Origin: GJ-E10 sp035625725
Lineage (GTDB): Bacteria; Pseudomonadota; Gammaproteobacteria; Burkholderiales; Burkholderiaceae_F
Assembly: GCA_035625725.1 (NCBI GenBank)
Contig: DASPPB010000034.1
Location: forward strand, 1 to 64,000
DNA length: 64,000 nucleotides
Direction: 5' to 3'
This document shows positions 53,925-63,279 of the stretch, one piece after another (the stretch's first letter is position 1; every line of letters begins with the position of its first letter). Made by a program: the position numbers and the translations under genes. The notes beneath the pieces were generated by a model, which made no database searches, had not been told where the DNA came from, and was given only the letters and a program-made list of their open reading frames with translations.

Positions 53925-55265
53925 TCAAATTACATCGGAGGTTTGCGTGGGGCTGTGCGAGCGCTCCCGCCGGACCGCGTCTGCGCGTAGCGCATCGAGT
54001 AGCCGCGGCACCAGGGCATCGACGGGCACCCGCTCTTGCTGCGCGAAGGCACCATGCTGCACGCCGGCGCGCAGCGCCTTGACCGTCGCGGTCGATTCCG
54101 CGCATTCCTCAATTCCCACGATTACGGCGAATGCGGCCCCGCTTGCGTCGGCCTTTCTCATTTGGGACTTCAGACTCGCCAAGTCCGCGTGCAAAATCAC
54201 CTCAATGCCCGCGTCGCGCAGCCGCTCGGCGGCCCGCAGCGCCGCCTCAAAGGTGTTTGCGCCTTGGTGCAATACGTAAACGTCACAGGCCGCGTCCGTA
54301 TCGACGCTATCGCCCAGCAACTCCAGCACGCGCTCGACCCCCATCGAGAAGCCGCAAGCCGGTGTCGGTTTTCCGCCGAGCAACTCGAAGAGTCCGTCGT
54401 AGCGGCCTCCGCCACAGACCGTCGCTTGGGCGCCGAGGCGGTCCGTAACCCACTCGAAAACGGTGAGATTGTAATAGTCCAGCCCGCGCACCAACCTCGG
54501 ATTGATTTCAAAGGGCAGTTGCTGCTGGCGCAACAACTGCTGGACGCGCTCGAAATGACCGAGCGATTGTTCGCCCAGATAATTCGTCAGTTGCGGTGCG
54601 CGCTCGAGGCAAGCCTGAGTGCCCGGATGCTTGGAATCCAGAATCCGTAGCGGATTGGTCTCCACCCGGCGCTGCGCATCGGCGTCGAGTTCGGCCCGGT
54701 GCGTCTGCAAGAACGCGACGAGATCCTCACGGTGACGCAAACGCTCGTCGGGCTGACCCAATGTGTTGAGTTGCAGCCGCAGCGGAGCGATCTTCAGCGC
54801 CGACCAAAGCCGGTGCAGCAACAGAATCTGTTCGACTTCGATTTCGGGACCCTCGAAGCCGAGCGCTTCGGCGCCAACTTGAAAAAACTCCCGATACCGG
54901 CCGCGTTGCGGGCGCTCGTGTCGATACATCGGGCCGTAGTACCAAAGGCGGCACGGGCCGTCGTGCAGCAGGCTGTGTTCGATTGCGGCGCGCACGACGC
55001 CGGCCGTGTTCTCCGGCCGCAGGGTCAAAGACTCGCCGTTGAGGGCATCGACAAAGGTGTACATCTCTTTTTCGACGATGTCGGTGACTTCCCCGAGACT
55101 GCGCCGAAACACGGCCGTCGACTCGACGATCGGGGTACGGATCTGGCGGTAGCCGTAGTTGCGCAAGGCCGCGACTGCCAGGCGCTCGAAATGCTGAAGA
55201 ACCCCGGCCGCTGACGGCAGCAGGTCGTTCATGCCACGTATGGCGCTGATTTTGCGAGTCGACAT
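53925..55265 (-). CDS. hisS: Histidyl-tRNA synthetase
   Basis: A 446-residue class II synthetase. MSTRKISAIRGMNDLLPSAA begins the protein, motif 2 is in WYYGPMYRHERPQRGRYREFFQVGAEALG, HisA is in RGLDYYNLTVFEWVTDRLGAQATVCGGGRYD, and motif 3 is ACGFSMGVERVLELL. A C-terminal anticodon-binding domain follows. The start at ATG 55265 avoids a long upstream in-frame extension into ispG. Complete. Confidence 0.97.
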   Translation of the reverse strand: MSTRKISAIRGMNDLLPSAAGVLQHFERLAVAALRNYGYRQIRTPIVESTAVFRRSLGEVTDIVEKEMYTFVDALNGESLTLRPENTAGVVRAAIEHSLLHDGPCRLWYYGPMYRHERPQRGRYREFFQVGAEALGFEGPEIEVEQILLLHRLWSALKIAPLRLQLNTLGQPDERLRHREDLVAFLQTHRAELDADAQRRVETNPLRILDSKHPGTQACLERAPQLTNYLGEQSLGHFERVQQLLRQQQLPFEINPRLVRGLDYYNLTVFEWVTDRLGAQATVCGGGRYDGLFELLGGKPTPACGFSMGVERVLELLGDSVDTDAACDVYVLHQGANTFEAALRAAERLRDAGIEVILHADLASLKSQMRKADASGAAFAVIVGIEECAESTATVKALRAGVQHGAFAQQERVPVDALVPRLLDALRADAVRRERSHSPTQTSDVI

Positions 55266-55275
55266 GAATCGGGGG

Positions 55276-56655
55276 TTAGCGGGCGCCTGATGGCGCAGGG
55301 GCCCGTGACGCGCCGCTGTCCGTCGGGCCATATCGTGCGCGGACATATTCGTCGACCAGAGCCTGAAACTGCTCGGCGATGCGCTCTCCCTTGAGCGTGA
55401 CTGCATGCCGGCCATCGATGTACACGGGTGCCACAGGCGACTCCCCCGTCCCTGGCAGACTGATACCGATGTCGGCGTGCCGGCTCTCACCGGGACCGTT
55501 GACGACGCACCCCATCACCGCCACTTTCAGCGTTTCGACACCCGGAAACGCAACGCGCCATTGCGGCATTTGCGCCACGAGGTAGCGCTGGATCTTTGCG
55601 GCAAGCTCCTGAAAGACCGTGCTCGTCGTGCGTCCGCAGCCCGGACACGCGGCCACCATCGGTGTGAAAGCGCGCAAACCCAAGGATTGGAGTATCTCCT
55701 GGGCAATTTGCACTTCGCGTGCGCGCGCACCGCCGGGTTCGGGTGTGAGCGACACGCGGATCGTGTCGCCAATGCCCTCCTGCAGCAAGACGGAGAGCGC
55801 GGCCGTCGAGGCCACGATGCCCTTGCTGCCCATGCCGGCCTCGGTCAGTCCCAGATGGAGCGGAAAGTCGCATCGGCGCGCCAGTTCGCGGTAGACGGCG
55901 ATCAGATCCTGCACGCCGCTAACCTTGGCCGACAGGCAAATACGCTCCAGCGGCAGGCCCAGATCCACAGCGCGGTTGGCGCTGTCGATCGCGGAGCGAA
56001 CCAGCGCCTCGCGCAGCACCGCGCCCGCTTCCAGCGGCTGCGCCAGCTGGCGATTGGCATCCATCAGCGACGCGAGCAAGTCCTGATCCAGACTTCCCCA
56101 ATTCACTCCGATGCGTACCGGCTTTTCATACCGGCAGGCCAGCTCGATGAGCTGCGCGAAATTGTCATCTCGGCGCGAACCGGCGCCGACATTGCCCGGA
56201 TTGATGCGGTACTTGGACAGCGCCCGCGCGCATTCCGGACTTTGCGCCAGCAGGCGGTGACCATTGAAGTGGAAATCGCCAATGAGCGGAACGGTTTGTC
56301 CGCGGGCATCGAGTCGCTCGCGTATCGCGGCCACCGCCCGCGCCGATTCCAGCGAATTGACGGTAATGCGCACGAGTTCGGATCCGGCCGCCGCCAATTC
56401 GGCGACTTGCTCTACGGTCGCGTCGACGTTGGCCGTATCCGTGTTGGTCATGGACTGAACGGCCACCGGAGTCGCCCCACCAATGGAAACGCAATGCGAG
56501 CCCCAGCGCACCTCGAGGCGACGCGTTGCCCGCCGTGGCGACGGGCCGGGCTCTTCGTCCGATCCCTGAGGGTTGCTAACGACGCGCGCGCCGGTCGCTG
56601 CCGGGTCCCTTGGAAGCTGCACGAGGGGGCTCATTTTTTCGGTTCCGACCGCCAT
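55276..56655 (-). CDS. ispG: 4-hydroxy-3-methylbut-2-enyl diphosphate synthase (flavodoxin) IspG
   Basis: A 459-residue enzyme of the MEP isoprenoid pathway. After about 38 variable residues the conserved part begins at RRLEVRWGSHCVSIGGATPVAVQSMTNTDT. The [4Fe-4S] cysteines are in CPGCGRTTSTVF and CVVNGPGESRHADIG with a conserved Glu. The order hisS-ispG-rodZ-pilW is standard. Two possible ATGs (56655, 56634) differ by seven residues. Confidence 0.96.
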   Translation of the reverse strand: MAVGTEKMSPLVQLPRDPAATGARVVSNPQGSDEEPGPSPRRATRRLEVRWGSHCVSIGGATPVAVQSMTNTDTANVDATVEQVAELAAAGSELVRITVNSLESARAVAAIRERLDARGQTVPLIGDFHFNGHRLLAQSPECARALSKYRINPGNVGAGSRRDDNFAQLIELACRYEKPVRIGVNWGSLDQDLLASLMDANRQLAQPLEAGAVLREALVRSAIDSANRAVDLGLPLERICLSAKVSGVQDLIAVYRELARRCDFPLHLGLTEAGMGSKGIVASTAALSVLLQEGIGDTIRVSLTPEPGGARAREVQIAQEILQSLGLRAFTPMVAACPGCGRTTSTVFQELAAKIQRYLVAQMPQWRVAFPGVETLKVAVMGCVVNGPGESRHADIGISLPGTGESPVAPVYIDGRHAVTLKGERIAEQFQALVDEYVRARYGPTDSGASRAPAPSGAR

Positions 56656-56665
56656 CGCACCCGCA

Positions 56666-57649
56666 TCACTCCAGGGTCAATCGTGCGACGCCATTCGGGG
56701 TCATATACCGCGTCAGATCGACTGCCGCGCCGCGAAATTGCGCGTCAACCCCGGAAGGGTTCCCGATAACGACGCGCAGCGGCTCTTTGCCCTTGATCGT
56801 CTGTGTCGTGCCCGGGGCGCAGATTTGCGAAAGCAGCGTGGTTCCGTCCGACTGCACGACCTCGATCCATGCCTGCGAGTGAATGCGAAGTACCAGTTCC
56901 GCGGAATCGGACGCCGGCCCCGCCTCCCCTGTTCCCGCCGTTTTGCCCGCGGAGGTCATAGCCGGCGCGGAAGCGCCGGGCGCCGCGGCCGCGGCGCGTA
57001 AAACAGGTGGCGTCGACTGGGTCGCGAGCCGCGAGTCGGGAGGCTGAGGACTTTGCGAGGTGCTGCCGGTCGCGTCCGCGGGCGCGGGCACAGGAGTTTC
57101 GGAGCTCGTCGGCGCCGTCGGCGCTGGGGATGCCAGCTGCTCGACAGCGCCACCGGTGGCAGGTGTCGCCTGCCCCTGGCGAGAGGTTGCGTCTTGCGCC
57201 TGCGGCGCGGTCGCTTGCGCGGGAGGTGGCGGTCGCCGTGGGATCAATGTTCCGACCAGTCCGGCCAGGACCAGAACAAAAAGCAAAATGACAATGATGG
57301 GTTTTGGTCCGTCGCCAATGTGAAAGCGCCGGAATGCCACGCCCGTTGGTGCGGGCAGTGCCCCCGTTTGTACGCCAGAGCGCCGGTCCAAGTCCTCGAG
57401 CAGTGGCTGCGGATCGATCTTCAGTTCGCGAGCGCACCCGCGCAAGAAACCGCGCACGTAGATGAGTCCCGGAAGCGCCTCGAGATCGCAGCGCTCCAGC
57501 GCCTCGATTTGCTTGGGGTGCAGGCGCAGTCGCGCGGCGAGCGTCACGATGTCAAGTCCGGCCGCCCGGCGCGCCTCGCGCAATCGCGAACCGAAATCCA
57601 CGGTATGGCTTTGCTCGGAGGCGGTCGTCGATGCAATTGACTCATTCAT
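56666..57649 (-). CDS. rodZ: RodZ-like cell-shape protein
   Basis: A 327-residue membrane protein with a cytoplasmic helix-turn-helix (LREARRAAGLDIVTLAARLRLHPKQIEALERCD), one transmembrane helix near 108-128 (IIVILLFVLVLAGLVGTLIP), a long Ala/Pro/Ser/Thr-rich linker and a C-terminal DUF4115 domain (LVLRIHSQAWIEVVQSDGTTLLSQICAPGTTQTIKG). RodZ links MreB to the wall-synthesis machinery in rods. I placed the start at ATG 57649, four codons inside an earlier one. It lies between ispG and pilW. Confidence 0.92.
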   Translation of the reverse strand: MNESIASTTASEQSHTVDFGSRLREARRAAGLDIVTLAARLRLHPKQIEALERCDLEALPGLIYVRGFLRGCARELKIDPQPLLEDLDRRSGVQTGALPAPTGVAFRRFHIGDGPKPIIVILLFVLVLAGLVGTLIPRRPPPPAQATAPQAQDATSRQGQATPATGGAVEQLASPAPTAPTSSETPVPAPADATGSTSQSPQPPDSRLATQSTPPVLRAAAAAPGASAPAMTSAGKTAGTGEAGPASDSAELVLRIHSQAWIEVVQSDGTTLLSQICAPGTTQTIKGKEPLRVVIGNPSGVDAQFRGAAVDLTRYMTPNGVARLTLE

Positions 57650-58511
57650 CGTAATGCCCACGGTGCATAGCCGCGGCCTGTGGCGAATCGGGGAAACGAA
57701 GCTGCAACTGCTCGGCGTAATGTCGCTCGGTCACGTCGTCTTTTTTCGCGTGTGCGATGCGGGCACCCAGCCACAGGGTTTCCGCGTTGGGTTCGGCCGA
57801 TTTCAGGAGCAGGTCGAAATAAAAGTCGCAGCGGTCAAACCGTTGCTCACGCAGGTAGAGCTGCGCCAGCTGAAATTTGGCTACGGGAGTCGTTGCATCG
57901 GCCGCCAGCGCTCGCAAAAAATATTGTTCGGCAGCCGCGTCGTCATGGATGCGAAGCAGACATATGCCTGCGTTTTGCAGTGCGCGCGCCGGGCTTTGGT
58001 ACAAGCGCACCGAGACCGCCCGCTCGAAATAGGTGATGGAATCGCGTTCGTGGCCCGTCTGGCACAAGAACCACCCGTAATTGTTGTTCAATTCCGGATT
58101 GTTGCGGTCTATCGATAGAGCTTTTTGAAAGTTCGCACTGGCCTGCACGACTTGCCCGGCATCCATCTGTATCAGCCCGAGCAATCCGTAAGCCTCGGCT
58201 GAAGTCGGATCGAGCTCGATTGCGTGGCGCACGGTTTCCATCGCCGTTTGCAACTGGCCACTTTGGTAGTAGGTCGCGGCAAGCTGCAAGCGCACCGCCG
58301 CGCGCTTTTTCGCGTCCGCCTCGGTTGCGCCGGGTACGGGCACGTCCTTGGAGACCTGAACACCGTTGACGGTCGTGGTCGTCTTGCAGGCATCGAGCAA
58401 CATCGCCGCCGCAAACAGCAGGCCCAGGCCCAGCGCTTTGCACAGGCGGCCTGCGCAAAGCGCCGGTCGCACACCCAACCCCAGGTCCGCGCGCTGCGTC
58501 GCTGCCGTCAT
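57642..58511 (-). CDS. pilW: Type IV pilus biogenesis/stability lipoprotein PilW
   Basis: A 289-residue outer-membrane lipoprotein with a signal peptide ending in the lipobox LLDAC and several TPR repeats (ETVRHAIELDPTSAEAYGLLGLI, SANFQKALSIDRNNPELNNNYGWFLCQTG). PilW (PilF) is the pilotin for PilQ assembly. It overlaps the rlmN stop by four bases and the rodZ start region by eight. Located in the conserved rodZ-pilW-rlmN-ndk run. Confidence 0.92.
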   Translation of the reverse strand: MTAATQRADLGLGVRPALCAGRLCKALGLGLLFAAAMLLDACKTTTTVNGVQVSKDVPVPGATEADAKKRAAVRLQLAATYYQSGQLQTAMETVRHAIELDPTSAEAYGLLGLIQMDAGQVVQASANFQKALSIDRNNPELNNNYGWFLCQTGHERDSITYFERAVSVRLYQSPARALQNAGICLLRIHDDAAAEQYFLRALAADATTPVAKFQLAQLYLREQRFDRCDFYFDLLLKSAEPNAETLWLGARIAHAKKDDVTERHYAEQLQLRFPDSPQAAAMHRGHYDE

Positions 58512-59650
58512 GCCGCCGTTCGCGCCAAGGGTCGCATCGAGCCGCGTGCGCTCCGGTCGGTTCGATCGCGCACCGAGCCCGCAAGCTGCCCGCAGGCCGC
58601 GTCGATGTCGTCGCCGCGCGTTCGGCGCACGGTCGTCACCACGCCCGCGTCGGTCAGAATCGCCGCAAAGTCGCGCACGCGCTGGGGATCGGACCGTCGC
58701 AGGTCCGAACCGGAAAATGGGTTAAAGGGGATCAGGTTGACTTTGCACGCGACATCGCGGATCCGCCGCAGCAGCTCGCGCGCCTGTCGATCGCTGTCGT
58801 TTACACCGGCAAGCATGATGTATTCAAACGTTATGAAATCTCGTGGCGCGTGACGCAAATACCGCGCGCACGCCGCCATCAGTTCGGCCAGCGGGTACTT
58901 GCGATTCAATGGCACGAGTTCGTCGCGCAAGGCGTCATCGGGCGCGTGCAGCGAGACAGCAAGCGCGACCGGGCAATCTTGCGCCAGGCGGTCGATCATG
59001 GGCACCATGCCGGAAGTGGAGACCGTAACGCGTCGACGCGACAAGCCATAGGCATCGTCATCGAGCATCAGACGCAAAGCGGGCAGCAGCGCATCGTAAT
59101 TTTGCAGCGGCTCACCCATGCCCATCAACACGACGTTGCTTATGGCACGCGCGCTGGCGCCGTCGGCTGTCAATTGCTTGGGGAGCCTCCCCGGCTCGGC
59201 GCCGTGCGCCCGTAACTCGTGCTCGGCCATCCACAATTGTCCGATGATCTCGGCGGTTGTCAGATTGCGGCTAAAGCCCTGCATGCCGGTCGCGCAGAAA
59301 CGACAACGCACGGCGCAGCCCGCCTGCGTCGAAATGCACAACGTCGCCCGATCGGGCTCCGGGATGTAGACGGCCTCGACGGCCTCTCCCCGGCCCACGC
59401 CGAGCAACCACTTGCGCGTGCCATCGACGGAAACGCCGCTTCGCAGCATGGGCGCCGAGCGCACGCAGCCGCACTGCGCGAGGCGTTCGCGCAGACTTTG
59501 CGCCACGTCGCTCATGACGGCAAAGTCACTCGCCCCGCGCTGGTGAATCCAGCGCAGCACCTGGCGAGCGCGAAAGGGTTTTTCCCCCAGCGTCTGAAAC
59601 CACGCCGTCAAAGCCTCGCGATCGAAGTTCAGGAGGTTAACGTCACTCAT
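58508..59650 (-). CDS. rlmN: Dual-specificity RNA methyltransferase RlmN
   Basis: A 380-residue radical-SAM enzyme that makes m2A in 23S rRNA and some tRNAs. The three-cysteine cluster is in GCAVRCRFCATGMQGFSRNL (CxxxCxxC), and a conserved Cys lies near the C-terminus in the C-D-I-D-A-A-C-G segment. The start is ATG 59650. It is followed by pilW with overlapping codons and preceded by ndk. Confidence 0.96.
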   Translation of the reverse strand: MSDVNLLNFDREALTAWFQTLGEKPFRARQVLRWIHQRGASDFAVMSDVAQSLRERLAQCGCVRSAPMLRSGVSVDGTRKWLLGVGRGEAVEAVYIPEPDRATLCISTQAGCAVRCRFCATGMQGFSRNLTTAEIIGQLWMAEHELRAHGAEPGRLPKQLTADGASARAISNVVLMGMGEPLQNYDALLPALRLMLDDDAYGLSRRRVTVSTSGMVPMIDRLAQDCPVALAVSLHAPDDALRDELVPLNRKYPLAELMAACARYLRHAPRDFITFEYIMLAGVNDSDRQARELLRRIRDVACKVNLIPFNPFSGSDLRRSDPQRVRDFAAILTDAGVVTTVRRTRGDDIDAACGQLAGSVRDRTDRSARGSMRPLARTAA

Positions 59651-59700
59651 CTTTGCCTGCGACCAATGCCGATCAATTCGCGCCTCACGCAGGGTCGCTG

Positions 59701-60120
59701 TCAGCGTCGGTGAATCCCCAGCGTCGGGAAAAAGAACGCGACTTCGGCGCGGGCCGTCTCGGGGCTGTCCGAACCATGCACCGCGTTGGCGTCGATGCTC
59801 TCCGCGAAATCGGCACGAATCGTTCCCGGGGCCGCCTTTTTCGGATCCGTTGCGCCCATCAGTTCTCGATTGCGCGCGATTGCGCCTTCGCCGTAGAGAA
59901 CCTGCACAAAGATCGGTCCCGAGACCATGAAATCGACAAGATCCTTGAAGAACGGCCGTTCGCGGTGAACAGCGTAAAACGCTTCGGCTTCCCTGCGCGA
60001 GAGGTGCCGCATGTGCGCGGCGACAACCTGCAATCCGGCGGCTTCAAAGCGCGCCAGGATCTTGCCGATAACGTTTTTGCGAACGGCGTCGGGCTTGACG
60101 ATCGATAAAGTCGTTTCCAT
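59701..60120 (-). CDS. ndk: Nucleoside-diphosphate kinase
   Basis: A 139-residue enzyme that moves the gamma-phosphate between nucleotides. It contains LSIVKPDAVRKNVIG, the catalytic histidine in RNRELMGATDPKKAAPGTIRADFAESIDANAVHGSDS, and GPIFVQVLYGEG. The start ATG at 60120 (METTLS) follows two in-frame upstream ATGs. Upstream, TACAAT near 60210 on the minus strand could be the -10 of its promoter. Confidence 0.97.
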   Translation of the reverse strand: METTLSIVKPDAVRKNVIGKILARFEAAGLQVVAAHMRHLSRREAEAFYAVHRERPFFKDLVDFMVSGPIFVQVLYGEGAIARNRELMGATDPKKAAPGTIRADFAESIDANAVHGSDSPETARAEVAFFFPTLGIHRR

Positions 60121-60478
60121 TGCCATGCGAACTCTCCGCGCCGGACGGCTCCCGTGAGAAAAATACGTGAAAAATTAAGAACTTGCGACATGATCGCAAA
60201 AGGTTAATTGTACCATGCGTAAACCAGGACCGATGCCGATGCGACGCGCAAGAGCGGCTGCGCGCGGGTGCGCACGAAAGGCGCATGCAAGCCGCAGCGA
60301 TGAACCGCGCGCGCGATCGCGCTTCGGGCGCCACGCATTGCCGGGGCGCCAGATTCGCCTCGCTCAGAAAAAAAGAGACCTGGAAGACGCGGCGCCCTTG
60401 CACGCCTCACGTAACTGCCCGGTGCGCCCGCCCGGTGAGTTTGCAAAGTTCGCGTCCTGCCACTGCCGCGTCGTCGCC

Positions 60479-60521
60479 GGTGCCGAACCAAGCAACCGCT
60501 CTTGCTTGGCTCGTCGGCACC
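60479..60521. other. Long imperfect hairpin in gene-free region
   Basis: GGTGCCGA (60479-60486) pairs with TCGGCACC (60514-60521). Inside it CCAAGCAA (60488-60495) pairs with TTGCTTGG (60502-60509), giving sixteen pairs with an asymmetric internal bulge and a 6-base loop. No T-run follows. It could be part of an unrecognised RNA. Confidence 0.45.
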
Positions 60522-60864
60522 CAGCTGAATACTCTTTTCGTCGCCGATCCTTCGCTGCGTCAGCCCGAAGGGCGGGGTTCGTCCCATTTGCGCAAGCAAT
60601 CTGCAATCGCCTCCAAGGCCCGTATGCAACGCCTGCTGCCCGCTTCGTTGGCGTTCGTCTGGATGTTCGTGAGGCTTGGGGCAAGAGTTCTCGAGCGAGA
60701 CCTCGGCTGCGCAGGTGCGCCGCTCGGCGAGACGGGTCAGGACGTGCGCCGCAAGCGCGCGACCGCATCTTTTGCGTGTCGGAATAGGAGCAAGTTGGGG
60801 CTGTCGCCGCCGCAGCATGGGCGAGCCCCGGCTGGGGCCGGCAAACACGATGAAAAGACGTTGA

Positions 60865-61067
60865 ACGTGTTTACAATAACTTTTATATTATTTATCAAAC
60901 ACTTGAATAATATTCCTACCGTAGTATATAAACAATGTCTTTCATTTTGAAATAACATTGAGATTAATATATATTTTATAATCAGTACATAATAGAATTT
61001 TACTTTTGTTAAACATCGTATTAATCATATAAGCTATTGTTTTATAAATATTTAGCTTTATATTCGT
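60865..61067. other. AT-rich island between the gene-free region and rlmD
   Basis: About 42 of 210 bases are G or C (hand count over 60861-61070). The edge with rlmD falls on the rlmD stop codon at 61068 and the left edge is just as sharp. It contains many TATA/TTAT-like elements but no single clear promoter or repeat. Confidence 0.45.
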
Positions 61068-62402
61068 TCAAGCGGATTCCAGAACCGCGATGGACTCGAC
61101 ATGCGATGTATGGGGAAACATATTCACGACGCCCGCTGCTGACAAGCGCCAGCCTGCCTCCTGGGAGAGCCAGCCGCAGTCGCGCGCCAGGGTTGCGGGA
61201 TTGCACGAGACATAGACAATTCGATCCGGCGCAGCGGTAGCCATGGATTGCACGACGGACAGCGCGCCGTCGCGGGGTGGATCGATGAGCACGCGGTCTA
61301 TGCGTCCGCCGGCCGATAGCCGTAGCCGCTCCCAGTCAGCGCTGGTCCAGGCAAACAAGTCGCAAACCCCGAAATCCACCCGTGTGCCGAGTCCGGCAGC
61401 AAGCGCCGCGGCTTGCGCGCCTCGCACCAGGTTCGCATTTCCTTCGATCCCCAAGACACGTCGCACCCGGGTCGCAATCGGTAATGTGAAATTGCCCAGT
61501 CCGCAAAAAAAATCCGCCACGACATCGTTGCGGCCTGGCTCCAGCAGCGCCAAAGCCCGGCGCACAAGCACTTCGTTGGTGCGGTGATTGACCTGCGTGA
61601 AGTCCGTTGGGCGAAACGGCAGCTTCAGCCCGAACTCGGGAAGCGCCAGAGACAACTCGGCGAATTGCGTCGGGTTCAGGGGCTGAGCGCTGTCGGGCCC
61701 GGCCGCTTGTGTCCAGAAGGACACCTGGTGTTGGCGCGAAAACTCTTCCAGAAGCTGCCGATCGGCATCGCTCAGCGCGGCCAGGATGCGCAGCACGAGG
61801 ACGGGAAGACGGTCTCCGACAGCCACTTCGATTTGCGGCAGACGTTCGCGGATGGACAACTGCCCAACGAGCGAGCGCAGCGGCACCAGCAGTCGGGAAA
61901 TCGACTCTGGCAGCACTTCGCACTGACGCATATCGGCGACATAGCTGCTGGCACGTTCGTGAAAACCCACGAGCGCCCCACCCTTTTTCTTGACATACCG
62001 CACCGCAAGCCGCGCGCGCTGCCGGTAGTGCCAGGTCGGTCCGCAGACGGGCCGCAGCACGACTTCGGGGCGGACCCGTCCGATGCGCCAGAGTGTCTCC
62101 TCCAGAACCCGCTGCTTGATGGAAACCTGGGTTCGCGCGTCCAGGTGCTGCATCGTGCAGCCGCCGCAAAATCCTTTTTCGAGTCCAAAGTGCGGGCAAC
62201 GCGGCGCAACCCGGCTGCCGCTCGCTCGGAGCACCTGCACCGTGCGGCCCACGTCGAATTTTGCCTTCGAGCGGGTGCGTACCCACAGCACTCGTTCGCC
62301 CGGCAGCGCGCCGTCGATGAAGGCAACCTTTCCTTCAACCCGGGAGACTCCGCGTCCCTCCAGATCGAGAGACTCAATTTCGGCAACCCGCGGCTGGGGC
62401 AT
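61068..62402 (-). CDS. rlmD: 23S rRNA (uracil-1939-C5)-methyltransferase RlmD
   Basis: A protein of about 444 residues in this start choice. It has an N-terminal TRAM domain (IESLDLEGRGVSRVEGKVAFIDGALPGERV), the [4Fe-4S] cysteines in CPHFGLEKGFCGGC and RQCEVL, and the SAM domain with DFFCGLGNFTLPIA and the catalytic cysteine in VSCNPATLARD. I chose ATG 62402 because it starts just before the TRAM domain and clears the exonuclease gene; an ATG at 62483 would overlap it by 37 bases. Lies downstream of the exonuclease. Confidence 0.92.
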   Translation of the reverse strand: MPQPRVAEIESLDLEGRGVSRVEGKVAFIDGALPGERVLWVRTRSKAKFDVGRTVQVLRASGSRVAPRCPHFGLEKGFCGGCTMQHLDARTQVSIKQRVLEETLWRIGRVRPEVVLRPVCGPTWHYRQRARLAVRYVKKKGGALVGFHERASSYVADMRQCEVLPESISRLLVPLRSLVGQLSIRERLPQIEVAVGDRLPVLVLRILAALSDADRQLLEEFSRQHQVSFWTQAAGPDSAQPLNPTQFAELSLALPEFGLKLPFRPTDFTQVNHRTNEVLVRRALALLEPGRNDVVADFFCGLGNFTLPIATRVRRVLGIEGNANLVRGAQAAALAAGLGTRVDFGVCDLFAWTSADWERLRLSAGGRIDRVLIDPPRDGALSVVQSMATAAPDRIVYVSCNPATLARDCGWLSQEAGWRLSAAGVVNMFPHTSHVESIAVLESA

Positions 62403-62446
62403 CCCATCGGCCTGCCCGCCCGCAGGTGGGGTTGGCGAGGTCGGCA

Positions 62447-63265
62447 CTAGGTCTGGCCGGAGGCCGGGTTCGACGGAGGCCATGCGGCAAGAAACTGGTC
62501 CCAGTGAGGTGCATTGAACTGTGCAAGCGTGCTGCGGACCAGATCCATCTCCTCGCAATAGGCTTTCTCCCGCAACAAACCCCGCATTTTGTCAAAGCGG
62601 CAATACAGCAAGTACGTGTTGACTGCGTCGGTTTCGCAGTACTGCCGGATGTCTGCGATGCCACCGTCACAGTACGCATCCCAAACCTTGTCGCCACCCA
62701 TGGCGAGCTTTCCGGCAAAACCGCACAGTTTCGCCAGATCGTCGAGCGGCGCCGAGGCCCTAGCCTGATACATCGCCAGCACGTCCATCAGGTCTGTGTG
62801 CCTCGCGTGGTAGCGGCTCAGATAATTGTTGTATCGGAACTCCCGATCCTCATCACCGCTTTCCCAGTAGCGCGCGGCCACAACGCCGTGCACCATCGCC
62901 CGGTAGTGCAGCACCGGAAGATCGAACCCCCCGCCGTTCCAGCTCACCAGCTGAGGCGTATACCGATCGATCAAACGGAAAAAATCCCCAACGAGCTTCG
63001 ATTCACTGTCCTCGGCGCTACCCAGGCACCGGACGCGAAACCCGCTGTCGTCCCGAAACGCGCAACCAATGGCGACCACGCGGTGCTGGTGCAAGGGCAA
63101 AAAATCGCTGCCGCCTGTACGTTCCCGCCGCTCCGCAAAGGCAAGAGAGGCGATCTCTCTTTCCGAGAACTCGGCCCACTGTGGTTTGAGCCGACGCAGT
63201 CCCTCGATATCCGGAACCGTTTCTATGTCGAAAGCCAGAACCGGTGTCAATTGCGGGCTCCCCAC
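62447..63265 (-). CDS. 3'-5' exonuclease (PolB-like exo2 family)
   Basis: A 272-residue protein with a DnaQ-like exonuclease fold. The metal motifs are AFDIETVPD (Exo I, about 11-19), VSWNGGGFDLPVLHYRA (Exo II) and YCETDAVNTYLLY (Exo III). The family (predicted 3'-5' exonuclease related to DNA polymerase B) is of unknown physiological role. It is next to rlmD, as is common in Betaproteobacteria. It begins 14 bases after the nlpD stop, leaving no space for rpoS. Confidence 0.9.
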   Translation of the reverse strand: MGSPQLTPVLAFDIETVPDIEGLRRLKPQWAEFSEREIASLAFAERRERTGGSDFLPLHQHRVVAIGCAFRDDSGFRVRCLGSAEDSESKLVGDFFRLIDRYTPQLVSWNGGGFDLPVLHYRAMVHGVVAARYWESGDEDREFRYNNYLSRYHARHTDLMDVLAMYQARASAPLDDLAKLCGFAGKLAMGGDKVWDAYCDGGIADIRQYCETDAVNTYLLYCRFDKMRGLLREKAYCEEMDLVRSTLAQFNAPHWDQFLAAWPPSNPASGQT

Positions 63266-63279
63266 CCCTGCGCCTCGAA

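Larger units (their letters stand above)
60127..61067. other. 941-base stretch without a recognised gene: GC-rich part then AT-rich island
   Basis: From 60127 to about 60860 both strands hold only high-GC shadow frames; the longest resemble no protein I know. The left end carries the ndk promoter region with the inverted repeat TTGCGA...TCGCAA (about 60183-60199). A strong compound hairpin lies at 60479-60521. From 60865 to 61067 the DNA abruptly becomes AT-rich. No tRNA, tmRNA, RNase P or signal-recognition-particle RNA pattern was recognised. Confidence 0.5.

Noticed and set aside
60183..60950. A 255-codon plus-strand frame in the gene-free region
   Set aside because: Crosses the sharp base-composition change at about 60865, has no ribosome site or homologous pattern, and its residue makeup changes abruptly with base composition.
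60181..61067. Known housekeeping RNAs (tmRNA, RNase P RNA, 4.5S RNA) in the gene-free region
   Set aside because: Their hallmark sequences (tag reading frame, GAGGAAAGTC, GGAAGGAAGC) are not present.
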